Source: Leidyana gryllorum EB-2025a
Taxonomy: Eukaryota; Apicomplexa
NCBI GenBank assembly: GCA_048772705.1
Contig: JBLWGC010000035.1
Coordinates: 372,001-436,000, forward strand
Direction: 5' to 3'
Length of the DNA: 64,000 nucleotides
Every line of letters begins with the position of its first letter. The first letter of the stretch is position 1. The notes beneath the pieces were generated by a model that saw only the letters and a program-made list of their open reading frames with translations, made no database searches and had not been told where the DNA came from. Below, piece by piece: positions 46,365 to 56,865 of this stretch. The position numbers and the translations under genes are program-made.

Positions 46365-47708
46365 CTAAGGCTCGATAGCAGCAGCAATACCAGTTGTAGT
46401 TTGAGGAGTACTGTCACCCTTTGTGTCGAACTTGTTGAGGGAGTTGGGTAATTCGGAGTGGTTTCGAAGTATTTCTTCTCCACTTGGTGCTTCTCGTTGG
46501 CCAACATCCTCATCATCAGAGTCCGCTAGGTCGCCGGTGCAGAAACAGGGCACTGGATACTTCAGATCTTTGTAGAGTTGGGGCGTCCTCTGCCTGGTAA
46601 CACCCGGAATAATGAACGCATAAATGAAGAAACCGACGGCTGCAAGTATTAGGGCAACGAGTTGTTCCCAAGCGTAATCTTGCCACCGAAGGCAGAGTTC
46701 AATCACCCATAAAATAGGGGAGCGGAGAGAGTAAATAACAGCTCGGAGGAGTCCGGAGCCGAGCTTTGTGGTGCAAATGGAACCGCCATTGAAGATGAAG
46801 ACAACAACGAGGTACCAAAAGTTACCAATCATGATGTTCTTGTTGTGATTCATTTGGTACCATCCGTGTTTGATGTTGCTGATCCCAGTCCAATGAGCGA
46901 TTCCGATAGCCAGGATGTTCATTGCCACCCCAAAAATTCCTTGAAGCCCCATACACCCCATGGGAGGGAAGTAAGCGCGCTTAAAGTACCACTCCTCGAG
47001 GATAATTTGGAAGGCATTGAATACGGTTCCAGCTAAAGTAAGTACAATACCCAGCCAGGCCTTATCCGAGTCGATATTTGTCTCGGTCTCCGGGTTACGA
47101 ATGGCCTGTACACCCGCCACAACCATTCCCGCTGTCATGATTGCAATACCAATCCATTGGTGGACGCGCAATGGACGGCGCATCATTACAATAGAGAAGA
47201 AAGAGGTACATATCAACATTGTGTTCCGCAACATTTGAATTGTGGAGGCGTACGACATGGTGAAAGCCATGTTGACAAAAGCTGTGCCAATCAAATCCAG
47301 CAACCCGGGAAAGATCCACCACCAAATAGGTGTCCGTGGCTTGTTGAAGGAAGCTTCGTTATTCGGGAATTCGATGTACATCAGTTTCCTTCCAGACCGG
47401 TCACGTAACTTCACTTCAACCCACCACACGATCAGACACATAGATTCCCCACAAAACATGATGAAAGTTTGCCAATACGGCTGGTCGAAAAACTCCGCTT
47501 TGCAACCATCACAAACAGGATAAGATTCGCGATTTTGCAGCTTGACGGCAAGTACACACATCAAGCCTGCGATCAACGTTGTACTCGCGGCCACTGCAAC
47601 CAACCATGGTTTCGGTGGTTGCAGTGTGAATGAATCGGAAGGGGAGACTGGCTCTGCCAGCTCCTGGTGCGTCTGCACTTCAACTTCGTTTTCACCATTA
47701 TTATGCAT
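46365..47708 (-). CDS. SLC35F6-like drug/metabolite transporter
   Basis: Single exon, 447 residues from the ATG at 47708. A hydrophilic N-terminus of ~40 residues is followed by about ten hydrophobic spans forming the two EamA-type halves of the DMT superfamily. FQIILEEWYFKRA followed by MGCMGLQGIFGVAM matches the pattern seen in SLC35F6-type transporters; CDGCKAEFFDQPYW lies in the first luminal loop. The tail is acidic (DSDDEDVG). SLC35F6 proteins lie in lysosomal or mitochondrial membranes with uncertain substrates. The apicomplexan chloroquine resistance transporter belongs to the same superfamily, but I see no specific match to it. Confidence 0.8.
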   Translation of the reverse strand: MHNNGENEVEVQTHQELAEPVSPSDSFTLQPPKPWLVAVAASTTLIAGLMCVLAVKLQNRESYPVCDGCKAEFFDQPYWQTFIMFCGESMCLIVWWVEVKLRDRSGRKLMYIEFPNNEASFNKPRTPIWWWIFPGLLDLIGTAFVNMAFTMSYASTIQMLRNTMLICTSFFSIVMMRRPLRVHQWIGIAIMTAGMVVAGVQAIRNPETETNIDSDKAWLGIVLTLAGTVFNAFQIILEEWYFKRAYFPPMGCMGLQGIFGVAMNILAIGIAHWTGISNIKHGWYQMNHNKNIMIGNFWYLVVVFIFNGGSICTTKLGSGLLRAVIYSLRSPILWVIELCLRWQDYAWEQLVALILAAVGFFIYAFIIPGVTRQRTPQLYKDLKYPVPCFCTGDLADSDDEDVGQREAPSGEEILRNHSELPNSLNKFDTKGDSTPQTTTGIAAAIEP

Positions 47709-47964
47709 AGTAGAAGTGTAATTCGAACTCACGACTTGTAACTACACGTAGAACTTGATACTAACTTTTTTTTCTTCCGAAATTACGACCACCAAAAAGG
47801 TTCCTGTGACAGAGATCCTCTGCACACACCTTCCAAAGAAATACAAACAATACACTTGCTGCTCAGCTATCCTCCACATTCACGTCTCCGGTGCCAATTT
47901 TGTCTGAGACCCATAGATCAGAGAGTGTAGATATTATCCGAGGATCGCCATCTTGATAGACTGA

Positions 47965-48398
47965 TTATCTGGCAACTATACGACGGCCCCTCTTGAGAGA
48001 GACTATTAGACGATATTGCAAATTCAGGCTCGCAGTTCGATCTATGTAGCGAGTGAGTTGACTATCGATGTGGTCGTGAGAGACTCCCATTCTGCACCGC
48101 ACGCCTGCCAAAGACCCATCAATGTGTGGGGGCTCCAGCGGGAGGCCGTCACATTGTGAGACATTTGGGCTTGGGATATACCCCAGGTCGGGTAAACCCC
48201 AAGTCACATCGGCCAAGAGTACCGATAAAATGATCTCCTCGAGACAGTGATTGCCGATTGTTTGATTGCGAATCCGAACTCCGGCAGCGCCAGGCGGGAT
48301 GAAATGGATGAGTTGATGAAAGTATTCACATAGCGAGGAGGTGTGCAAAATGACGATAGATACTGTTGACGAGGGAAGCAGCCGATGTGACTACACAT
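47965..48398 (-). CDS. Possible small gene in a wide divergent spacer
   Basis: The 721 bp between the transporter ATG (47708) and the PWP1 ATG (48430) is far wider than other divergent spacers here (32-71 bp). A minus-strand frame ending at 47965 encodes ~125 residues with a protein-like run (FIPPGAAGVRIRNQTIGNHC, EEIILSVLLADVTWGLPDLG). No ATG opens it directly; a start at 48398 with an intron of 32 nt after four bases would work but is weak. No family recognised. Confidence 0.3.
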
Positions 48399-48429
48399 CC
48401 ACAGTTGTGGATTTTTTTTTGGCCTAACA

Positions 48430-49961
48430 ATGCAGGTTGCAGAGGAGGGAGCTATCAAATCGTGCGTACTGTGGGTGCCCCGTGGTCGGGCCCAGGTCCA
48501 ATCATCGCCCACCATCGAAGAACCCCAGCAGCCCACTGCCTCTCAGGATGCGAGTGCAGCTGCTGCGGCTGCTGCCAGCACGGCGGCTAATGCGATACCT
48601 ATGGGCGAAGACCCTATTGACCGAGAGCTGAATATGGCCGGTTACGACGACGAAGACGGCATGACTGACACGCCCTTTGGAGTCAGTCGGCAAGATATCG
48701 AACTTGCGGCGGCTGGCGACCCTCTGCTGCGCGATGCTGACGAGAACGACTCAGATGACGACTCTGAGGCGGACCGGGAAATTCGACCTTCCGACTTCGT
48801 ATTGGTCGTAGGAAACACGGAGAAGGTGGAAGAGAGTTCAATGGAGACATATCTTTATGACCACGAGGAAGGTTCCATCTTTCTGCATCACGATACAATG
48901 GTACGCCCTCAATTAAATCTCGGATGTCAAATCCCTCTCTCTCTCTTTGTCCTCAGATTCAACACTTTCCCACAGCTGTTGAGCTAATTGATTCGTTTGG
49001 TACTCACCAAAGCACCCAATTATTGGCGGTGGGCTCTATGGCGCCCGTCATCGAAGTTTGGGACAACAATGTGGTCGATGCCTTGGAGCCGATTGGCATC
49101 CTGGGCAAGACCAATGTTAGTGAAGAGAAGGCCGAGCAGCTGGCCTGCACAGCATTACATAGCAATCCAGTGGTTCGGTGAGTATAACTCGTTGTGATGC
49201 CCTCACATCTGTGCCGACTTGCAGAACCCAATTGGCATCTGCCCATGCCCACCGCACTGTTCTCATCTGGGATCTGCCCAGTATGAGCCGCGCTCAAAAG
49301 ATGATTTTGCACGAATCATCAGTCGCTGCGGTGCAGTGGCATCCTGTGGAAGCCACAGTATTGGCGACCGGAGGCGATGATAAATTCATGCGGGTCATTG
49401 ACATCCGCACTCCGACCAAAGGAGCGGTAAGAACATTCACGGCGGTGTGCTAGGAGACACGTGTTCTACTTTTTAGAGTCTGAATATGAACGCTGAAGTT
49501 GAGGACGTGTGCTGGAATCGTCACAATCCTTATGTACTCATGGGTGCTTTGGGCGATGGACGCTTTGTTGGGATGGATGTTCGAAATATGCCGTCGCCAG
49601 AGGGAGGAGACGGATCTCTGTTATGGGAGATCGAAGCCGCCGATAGCCCTCTGCTATGCGTTGCCGATACACTGGGTAAGCTGTGTGTGTGAATCTAATT
49701 GTATGACGCCTTGTGACAGTCCCGGGAATGGCAATCACGGGAGGAGAAGATGGTGTCGCCACTGTATGGGACATTCGCGGGACAAGTGGTGGTGCCAAGT
49801 TGGTTGCTAGCCGTGATCTGAAGGTTGGGGCACTATTCTGCTGTCGGAGTACCCCGGATACGAACGAGGCGACTTTAGTCGCTTTTGGCGGACGAGAGGT
49901 GGTAGTGTGGGACGTCGCTGAAAGCGCGCCCGTGGTGTCGTGCTTTGCTGCTTCAAGTTGA
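48430..49961 (+). CDS. PWP1: PWP1, periodic tryptophan WD40 protein
   Basis: Five exons (48430-48900, 48957-49177, 49225-49426, 49477-49675, 49720-49961) give 444 residues, close to the usual ~500. The start matches the family opening (SCVLWVPRG). An acidic stretch (DENDSDDDSEADREI) is followed by SDFVLVVGNTEKVEESSMET and YDHEEGSIFLHHD, then VGSMAPVIEVWDNNVVDALE, and WD40 repeats through ITGGEDGVATVWDIRG, ending LKVGALFCCR and VAFGGREVVVWDVAE. PWP1 is a nucleolar factor in rRNA transcription and 60S subunit biogenesis. The 51-nt intron at 49427-49476 contains an ACACGTGT palindrome. Confidence 0.9.
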
Positions 49962-50051
49962 AAGGGAAAAGCAAAGAAGAGAAGCGTTGAGCATCATCGA
50001 GAGGCGCTGGGCCGGAAGTCTTTTCTGGACGTTTTCCGCACGCGCGACGCA

Positions 50052-52471
50052 ATGGCTTCCACTGGCGGCGGCGAGGGAGGGGCTTTGAGCTCAGCAGGGA
50101 CGACGACGATTGGCTCGAACTGCACTACGGATCAACTATTATTGGAGGGCGATCTTCTGACGAGTAACAGCCGAGTGAAAAACAGCGAGCCACCCACTTC
50201 GAGCTGTGCTCTACTTGAAGCTTTGAATCAATTACGAGTGGATAATCAAGCAGTGGATTTGCTGCTCAGACAGTACGTACTCAAGCAGAAAGATGCGTTG
50301 GACTCTATGCTCGTCAATGTTACTCAACTGTTGAAGAATCAAACGGCCGTGATAGACTTGGCCTGTGACTGTCTGCGCCACGAACATGGTGCTAACGGTC
50401 CTACCCCTGTTGTGGATGTTATGGAAGGCGTACCAGCGCAACTGTCGGCTTCGGCAGTGTGTGCTGCATCGTGTGTGGGTCGTCCTGACCTGAGCGCGAC
50501 GTCTCTGCGCCTCTTCCGATCGGCCTTGCAGCGACAACAACAGATTCTGCGTCCGCGCCCGTTAATTGGGTCGCCTGTTATCACTAACTCGCCTCCAATT
50601 CGGGCCCGTCTACTGGCAGCGGCAACGCGGAGACCCCACAGCGGAAGCAAATTGGAAGAAACAACGACCACCACTGAGCAACTTTCACCGTTAGTGCGGA
50701 ACCTTTTATCTTCAGCTTCCTGGAAAAAGACTTACGATCGTGCGTTCGAACCATTGGATCCCGTCATAGAAACGCCACCGCCTGACGCTGCTGCGACTCT
50801 TGCGGCTATAGTCTCCCAAACCACCACTTCGAAGGAAGACAACAGTAGTTATGCTGAGCGACTGGTCCAATCTATCTTCCCATCAGCGTTGCTGCTCAAC
50901 TCCGTGGTTGATGATTTACCTTCCCCTCCAGCAGCTTCAGGTCAACAACAAGCAGCAATTGACGGCTGTAGCAGCTCGTCGGCTACGAATTCCAACAACT
51001 CCAACACTCTTGTCCATCTGGTTGCTCCCCCAAACCCCTCAATGCCCCAAAGAATCGAACCGCTCGTTCGACAAATTATGACCGTTGAAATGGCCAAAAG
51101 GGTAAGTGCTCCTCCACCCGCCAACATGATTCCCCCCAATCGCTACCGATGGTAGAGACAAAAGACCTGAGCTAAGCAGCGCGTACCCAGTTCGACACAT
51201 AGAAATCGCTCGCACACACGCACGCACGATCTTTCGTCAGACCGTAGATGGCTGTTGGGGAGGAAAGTTGAGTGACAGACTGATTTAGAGATCGATAGAT
51301 ATATTGCAGCCCAATTTGATTGGACGAGATGACTACCTATTCATCGAATGGTTCGGGGCCGGCGAGTACCCCAACCGTTCATATCCCTTCGGAGGCTTCC
51401 GGGCAGAGATCATTCACAACAGAGCGGCTGAATCACTGCTTGAGGACCTAACGGTGCCCACTGGAGCAATTTCCGAGTCCCCCGCTGGAGGCGAGATTGA
51501 TCCCTCTTCATCAACCTCCGCGGCACCCGAGGATGCTTCACGCCGGAATCCGCAACTAGGCCGCTTTGATCCCCGATATGCCCAAATGCTGTTCGAAACT
51601 GAGTGCACGAGGATAGACGCACCCACCCGAGATGCTTGTCTGATAGGTAAGGTTTGAAGAGAGGGGAGGGTCAGTAGGATATGTTCATTTTGCTCAGCAT
51701 TGACAACCATACTTGACTGGGCAGAGCGTCGAGTCACTTTCCACAACCTTCCGTCGACCCGAAGTGCTGCGGCTACCGATAGCATTAAGCAGCCATCCTC
51801 TTCTGATGATGCGACAGCCGACACGGAGACGCTTTTCAATTGGAATGGGTCTTTCCAGGCGCTTTCGACACAGCCTCTTCCTACAGACTACGGCCGCTCC
51901 GACCTATTCGACAAACGAGGGTCAATGCGGTACATACAGTTGGCCGCGAATGCACCTCCTGTACCAGAGTCTATGAACGAGCTGCGTCGAAAGGCCCGCA
52001 ATTTCAACAATTGGTACGGCGTTGCCTATGGGAATGGAATGTGGAAGGCGGAGGTTGTGGTAGACCAGCTGAACGCGAAGCGCAACAGTTTTCAGCGCTC
52101 TTTACGTCAGATGTCGTATCAGAGAGCGCAAGTAGAGGTGATGCGTTGGCTGTTCCGCAAGTGCCACGACCTCCGCATTAGAGCGTTCCGCTATAAAGGT
52201 CGCAGAGACGAATTCCTGGTAAGATTGTGATCACGGGAGATGTTCAGATATTTGTGTCACATCACAGATCACTTTCGGACGCAACGGGGGTGTCATTGGA
52301 GCAACTACCAGCTCGCCATCGCCGAGTCGTAGCCTCCCCGACAACAACTCGCGAATTTCCAGCGCTGAAGACGGCGTTGGGGCGTTCGAGCCTTTGAGAG
52401 GACCCAGCAAACGTCGAACACCCGCCGAAGTCGTCGTCGAAGATGGTGTGAAGAAACATCGCAGATTGTAG
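50052..52471 (+). CDS. Unknown protein, probably nuclear
   Basis: Four exons (50052-51101, 51289-51646, 51698-52218, 52268-52471) sum to 710 residues. I do not recognise a family. The N-terminal ~350 residues carry two helical segments (SCALLEALNQLRVDNQAVDL; VLKQKDALDSMLVNVTQLLK) and Ser/Thr/Pro-rich stretches. Exon 2 begins RSIDILQPNLIGRDDYLFIE. A central segment has NFNNWYGVAYGNGMWKAEV followed by a basic helical run (MRWLFRKCHDLRIRAFRYKG). The tail is disordered with KRR and KKHRR clusters suggesting nuclear import. It lies 90 bp after PWP1 and 39 bp before TFIIA on the same strand. A chromatin or transcription role is only a guess. Confidence 0.7.
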
Positions 52472-52510
52472 CGCTACTTAATGCTTTCTTACCTCTAACA
52501 AAAAAAAGAA

Positions 52511-53864
52511 ATGACTACCCCTATCCCCCAACATATGGACGATGTCCTGGGTATTTATGTCAGAATCATCGAGGGTATGTTTGCTACCCACACATGCCAC
52601 CGTGTCATCGAGATGATGTGCAACAGAGACTATGGCCCGTTCGGAGGGCTTACAGAATCCGAAAATCCTTGAGCAGGTCAAGGACCGCTGGCTGAAGAAT
52701 ATCAAGGACCGTATAGCGAACCCGACAGCGGCAACAAAAGACACTGCGACTCTTGACACCACTTCTGGGGGCGAAAGGCTGGCCCAGGTTGATTTGAATG
52801 CAGTCAAAATCAGAGTCAGAGATGATCATCTCCAGAGTAATGATCTATCACAAAGAGTCACCGACTCCTCGCGGTAATTACTAAATGCTGCTGTGGTTGC
52901 TGTGGTTCGCGCTTGTAAAGGCTATGACTCGTACGGCACACAATGCCTAGAGAGTGATCTGCCACTATGTGTATCGTAATTGCGTCCAACGACGCCGCAT
53001 TCGTATCCTAGCACCTTTCTGTACATAGGCCCCGCCCTGACGATGTGGCTGATCGACAAGGGAGTCGATTGAAGGGTCGACCTGGCTTTCAAGCTGGAGA
53101 GGTCCCCAACTTGTGGACGGGTCAGGCTCTGTGGGACCCTGCTGGGCCCACTACAGCAACCAGGACGGATCCTTCTGGTCGTCCTGTTGGAATAGGCACG
53201 CAACCCCAACCCATAGACCTTGCAGACCCCGACAACGACCCACGAGCCCAGGAGCCAGGCCCAATCGTGCCGTTCTATGTGAACCGCGAAGGAGAATTTT
53301 GGGATGACTGGATCATGGCTGAGGCAGTCCCTGATGAGCAAATACCCATCCCAACTGAGGAGGAAATCGCCAGAGAAGCGGCTGGAGGATCAATGGCCGA
53401 AGGAGCTGGCGGAAATGATGCTGCACACTTGGGACGAGACGCCAGCCCAGTCGAAGGCACCATGGATGCTGAAGGGACCTATGTGCCCCGTGAAGCAGAT
53501 TTTGCGACACGGGTAACGACTCAGTACGGCAGAACAGAGGGTCTGGGAGGGGTAGTTGATGGGGACTCTTCGAACGCATACAATTGGGATAATCCCGACG
53601 AGGTGGACAACGACCTGGATAACGTTAGTGACCTCGCTGACGAAGAACCCGAGTCCTCTGACGTGATAGTGGGTCAAATGGACGCTGTCCTTCGTCCCCC
53701 TGGCAGACGAGTTACTAGCATCGGTTTGTGGAGAATAAGGGTCCGCAATGGCATTGCAAAGGTAGAGCCCACTCAACACACGTGTGTACACACATATATA
53801 TTTGTTTCAGATTAATGGGCAGGAGTTTTTCTTCGACAGTCTTCAGGCAGAATTAGAATTCTGA
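52511..53864 (+). CDS. TFIIA large subunit (alpha/beta)
   Basis: Four exons (52511-52574, 52627-52873, 53029-53761, 53811-53864) give 365 residues. The N-terminus (LGIYVRIIE joined to ETMARSEGLQ, then VKDRWLKNIKDR) matches the TFIIA alpha four-helix bundle. A long acidic, Pro/Gly-rich middle follows. The C-terminus matches the beta part: an acidic lead-in (SDLADEEPESSDVIVGQMD), RRVTSIGLWRIRVRNGI and, after the last intron, INGQEFFFDS, the beta-barrel that binds TBP and DNA. TFIIA stabilises TBP on promoters. The next gene's ATG is only 8 bp after this stop. The last intron contains CACACGTGTG. Confidence 0.85.
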
Positions 53865-53872
53865 TTTTCTGA

Positions 53873-55819
53873 ATGACAACCAAGACGTTGGAATACACGG
53901 AGGTGCCCATCGACTCGGTGGCTGTCTACCTCACGGGGGCTGAGCTGAACCGACGAGTGGACCTAACTTTTGACACTCCAGGGCCACAAACGGTCAAGAT
54001 TCTTTTGCCTGGGAATGATGCTGACTTGACTACTGTTCGTGCTGCCGTGATTGGCGGTACCGCGAAAGCAGATATAATCAAGTTGGATTCCGGAGTCGAT
54101 GAGTGGACCTTCTACAATCGGCTGGAACGGTACCCGGAAGCCAAGCCTATCTATGAAGAGTTTCTGACCTTGTGTAAAGCTTATCAAGAGTTGCGTGGCG
54201 AGGCTTTGGGGTTGACGGTGGCGTTGAGTAACGTCGAGAAGGTGCTCAAGTACCTGTGTTCGGACAAGTGTCCGGTAGCCATTTCTGACTTTGAGACTCA
54301 CTGCAAACTGATGAGGGAAGCACGCACCCATTCTCATCAGCTTAGCCACCGCCAGCAAGAAGTTGAGAGATTGAGTCGAGTCAGCCAAGCTGATATAATT
54401 GCGGTAACGCACAAGTTGAACGTGGCGATGAAGATGGGATTTAGTGTCGATCCCAGACATGCTCCAGTTACATGGCTGCGGAACTTGAACAAGCTATTGG
54501 TGCAGCCCAATGCTGTTGACAACCGTTCTTGGGTGCAACTGTCGTTATCTGTAGCTGAGCCAGGAAGCTTGACACTCAATGTCAGCTACTTGGCGAACAA
54601 TGCAACTTGGCGTCCGTCGTACGACTTCCGTATAGCAACGGGGCAAGACGAGGAGTTGGATTTGACATACTTTGCCTATATCTCCCAGACAACTGGTGAA
54701 GATTGGAAGGATGTGTCAGTCTCCCTCCATGCCGGGTCTCCGTCCAGTGAGTTTGCACAGCAGGTCACTTTTATGACGCTCTGATCTGCAGCTGCAGGGG
54801 GTCCCCCCGGATTGAGTCCTCTGACGGTGCGCTTGAAAGAGCAACCCAAGATGATGAAACCCATGATGATGCAGAAGGCATCCATGAGGTCTGCAGCACC
54901 AATGGCCGTCGAGTGTGCTGTTGCGGATGATGAATGTGAGGATGCGGAAATGGGCTATTGTCTTATGGATTCGGCCGCTCCAGCAGCTTCATTCGGAATG
55001 ATGAAACGCAAGAAGATGGCTCTCAAGGCAAAGGTTCGGGAGGGTTCAGAGGTCCAAGCGGCCTTTGACATACCCAAGCGTTGGAACATTGAGTCTTCGG
55101 CCCACGACCACCGCTTTGTTATCACGCAAGCGACTCTGAGATGCAACATTCTGAACTATTGCTCACCCGAAGCATCTCCAACAGTGTTCCGAGCTGCGCG
55201 TGTTGAGAACACGACTGGGTGCATCATGATGGCTGCTCCCGCTCAGGTGTATTGGGACGGATCGTTGATTGCTACAACGCAACTGAAGACCGTTGCCCCT
55301 GGAGATCACTTCGAAGCCTTCTTCGGTGAGGATGAGAGAGTGAGAATTGAAGTTCGGCCCGAGAAGACCAATAATAAGGTAAGAGGGGAGGTCAGGATGG
55401 CCCACTTTATCTTTCGGCACACAGACCCGCGGAATAGTGAACGTGTCGGCGGTTCGCGAGGTCTCCCATGCGTTGACCCTTCGCAACCAACGGGACCAAA
55501 CGCTACGCGTGATGATTGTTTATCGCCTGCCGGTATCTACCTCAGCGGCCATATCGGTTGTACCGGAGATTGGTCCGGTGAAGAGTGAGTTTGCAGTCGT
55601 GGAGTCGAATGGTTTTATTTTGTGTCAGAATGGGAAGGAGAGTCGGATCTGGAAGCGGTGGATGACGCCCACTGGTCTGATAAGACGGAGTGGTTACATA
55701 ATACAATCACGGACCACTGTATTCGTATCATCAAGGCTCCAGCACAATCGTCACATCCGGTGACCTTTAAGTACTATGTGGAGAACGCCAACAACAAACC
55801 TATAGTTATCGCGCCCTGA
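53873..55819 (+). CDS. DUF4139/DUF4140-domain protein
   Basis: Four exons (53873-54746, 54792-55378, 55425-55584, 55629-55819) sum to 603 residues. The N-terminal DUF4140 segment begins VPIDSVAVYLTGAELNRRV, followed by a helical coiled-coil region. The DUF4139 core is clear: VSYLANNATWRPSYDFRIAT, then YISQTTGEDWKDVSVSLHAG, and later RVMIVYRLPVST and EWLHNTITD. The Met-rich linker (KMMKPMMMQKASM) sits in the middle. Proteins of this type (C. elegans F37C4.5, mucoidy inhibitor A-like) have no firmly known activity. The start is 8 bp from the TFIIA stop. Confidence 0.85.
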
Positions 55820-55872
55820 ACGGAGCCCTTTTTGGTGGTGCGCGCGTGCAATAAAACATTTATGCATATAAA

Positions 55873-56843
55873 ATGAGACTTCAATCATCACTCGCGCGAC
55901 CTCTTACCTCCTTTCGGGGCTTCTCAGCCGTTGGGTGCCGTCGATTCACGAAAATTGTAAGTGAACCAACACTGTCCTGCACTGGACTCCTCCACTTCCA
56001 CAGGCTGATGGTCACTCACTTCGAACCAAGTTTCCCGTGAACTGCCCGAACTGTCGAGCAGCGCAACCTTCGTACAGCTTCAAGTGTCCCAAATGCGGCG
56101 GGCTGGGCGGCGTTATAGACGGAGAAGCTCGGGAGAAGCTCAATCCATATGACCTCTTTGATTGGTGAGACACAGCACTCTTCCGGTGGTGATGAACTCT
56201 TCTCAGTCTGCGAGAGAAGCCTATTGATTTTCGTGTCAGTACCGCTGAACTGCAGAAGGAGTATCGCGCGAGAATGCGCGATCTTCATCCCGATGTGATT
56301 CAAGCAGCAGGAGGCGAAGAGGTCAGTGTCACTTCGTGCCGCCGTCTCATGGCTGACTATCTCTATTTTTCAGAAGGAGACGGATGCCGCGGCTTTCCAC
56401 ACTGCGGTGTATACAAAAGCACTCAATGACCTCCGTGATCCTATCACTCGGGCGCTGGCTGTGCTACGCTATGTATTCGGAGTTAAAGCCCTGGAAGAGG
56501 AGAGCACCATTGACGATCAAGAATTCATCATTGAAGTCCTAGAGGCAACTGAAGAGGTCACCGAAGCTGAGTACCTATCAGAACACGAAGGACACAAGCT
56601 ACAGACGTGAGTTGGTGAAGTGTCATTCGATTTTATGTTTTCATCAGGGAATGGCAACGGAGGATGAAGGGGCTTCTCCAAGAGATCGAAGGTGGTTTTG
56701 ACACCCTAGCGGACCCCAAAGTGACGTCTCTGGACAGTTCGGACGCTCGGAAGGCTCTCAAACAGGTGGAGACGGCATTGGAGAAGTGTCGCGTGATCGA
56801 GAAGCTCCTCAATACGATTGCTGAAAAGCTTCCGGTGACGTAA
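55873..56843 (+). CDS. HSCB: HscB, J-domain co-chaperone of Fe-S cluster assembly
   Basis: Five exons (55873-55956, 56004-56164, 56240-56321, 56374-56606, 56648-56843) sum to 251 residues. A basic, Ser/Arg-rich start (MRLQSSLARPLTSFRGFSAV) looks like a mitochondrial presequence. CPNC and CPKC, ten residues apart, form the zinc knuckle found in human HscB but not in bacterial forms. The J-domain has YDLFDC, KEYRARMRDLHPDV with the HPD motif, and DLRDPITRALAVL; the C-terminal three-helix bundle that binds IscU follows. It should deliver IscU to mitochondrial Hsp70. ATATAAA lies immediately before the ATG, with TTTATG just upstream. Confidence 0.9.
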
Positions 56844-56865
56844 TGTCTGCGCCAATTATATGTTA

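Noticed and set aside
52922-53341. Minus-strand frame over the TFIIA middle
   Set aside because: It overlaps supported exons, has no domain, and its composition is shadow-like.
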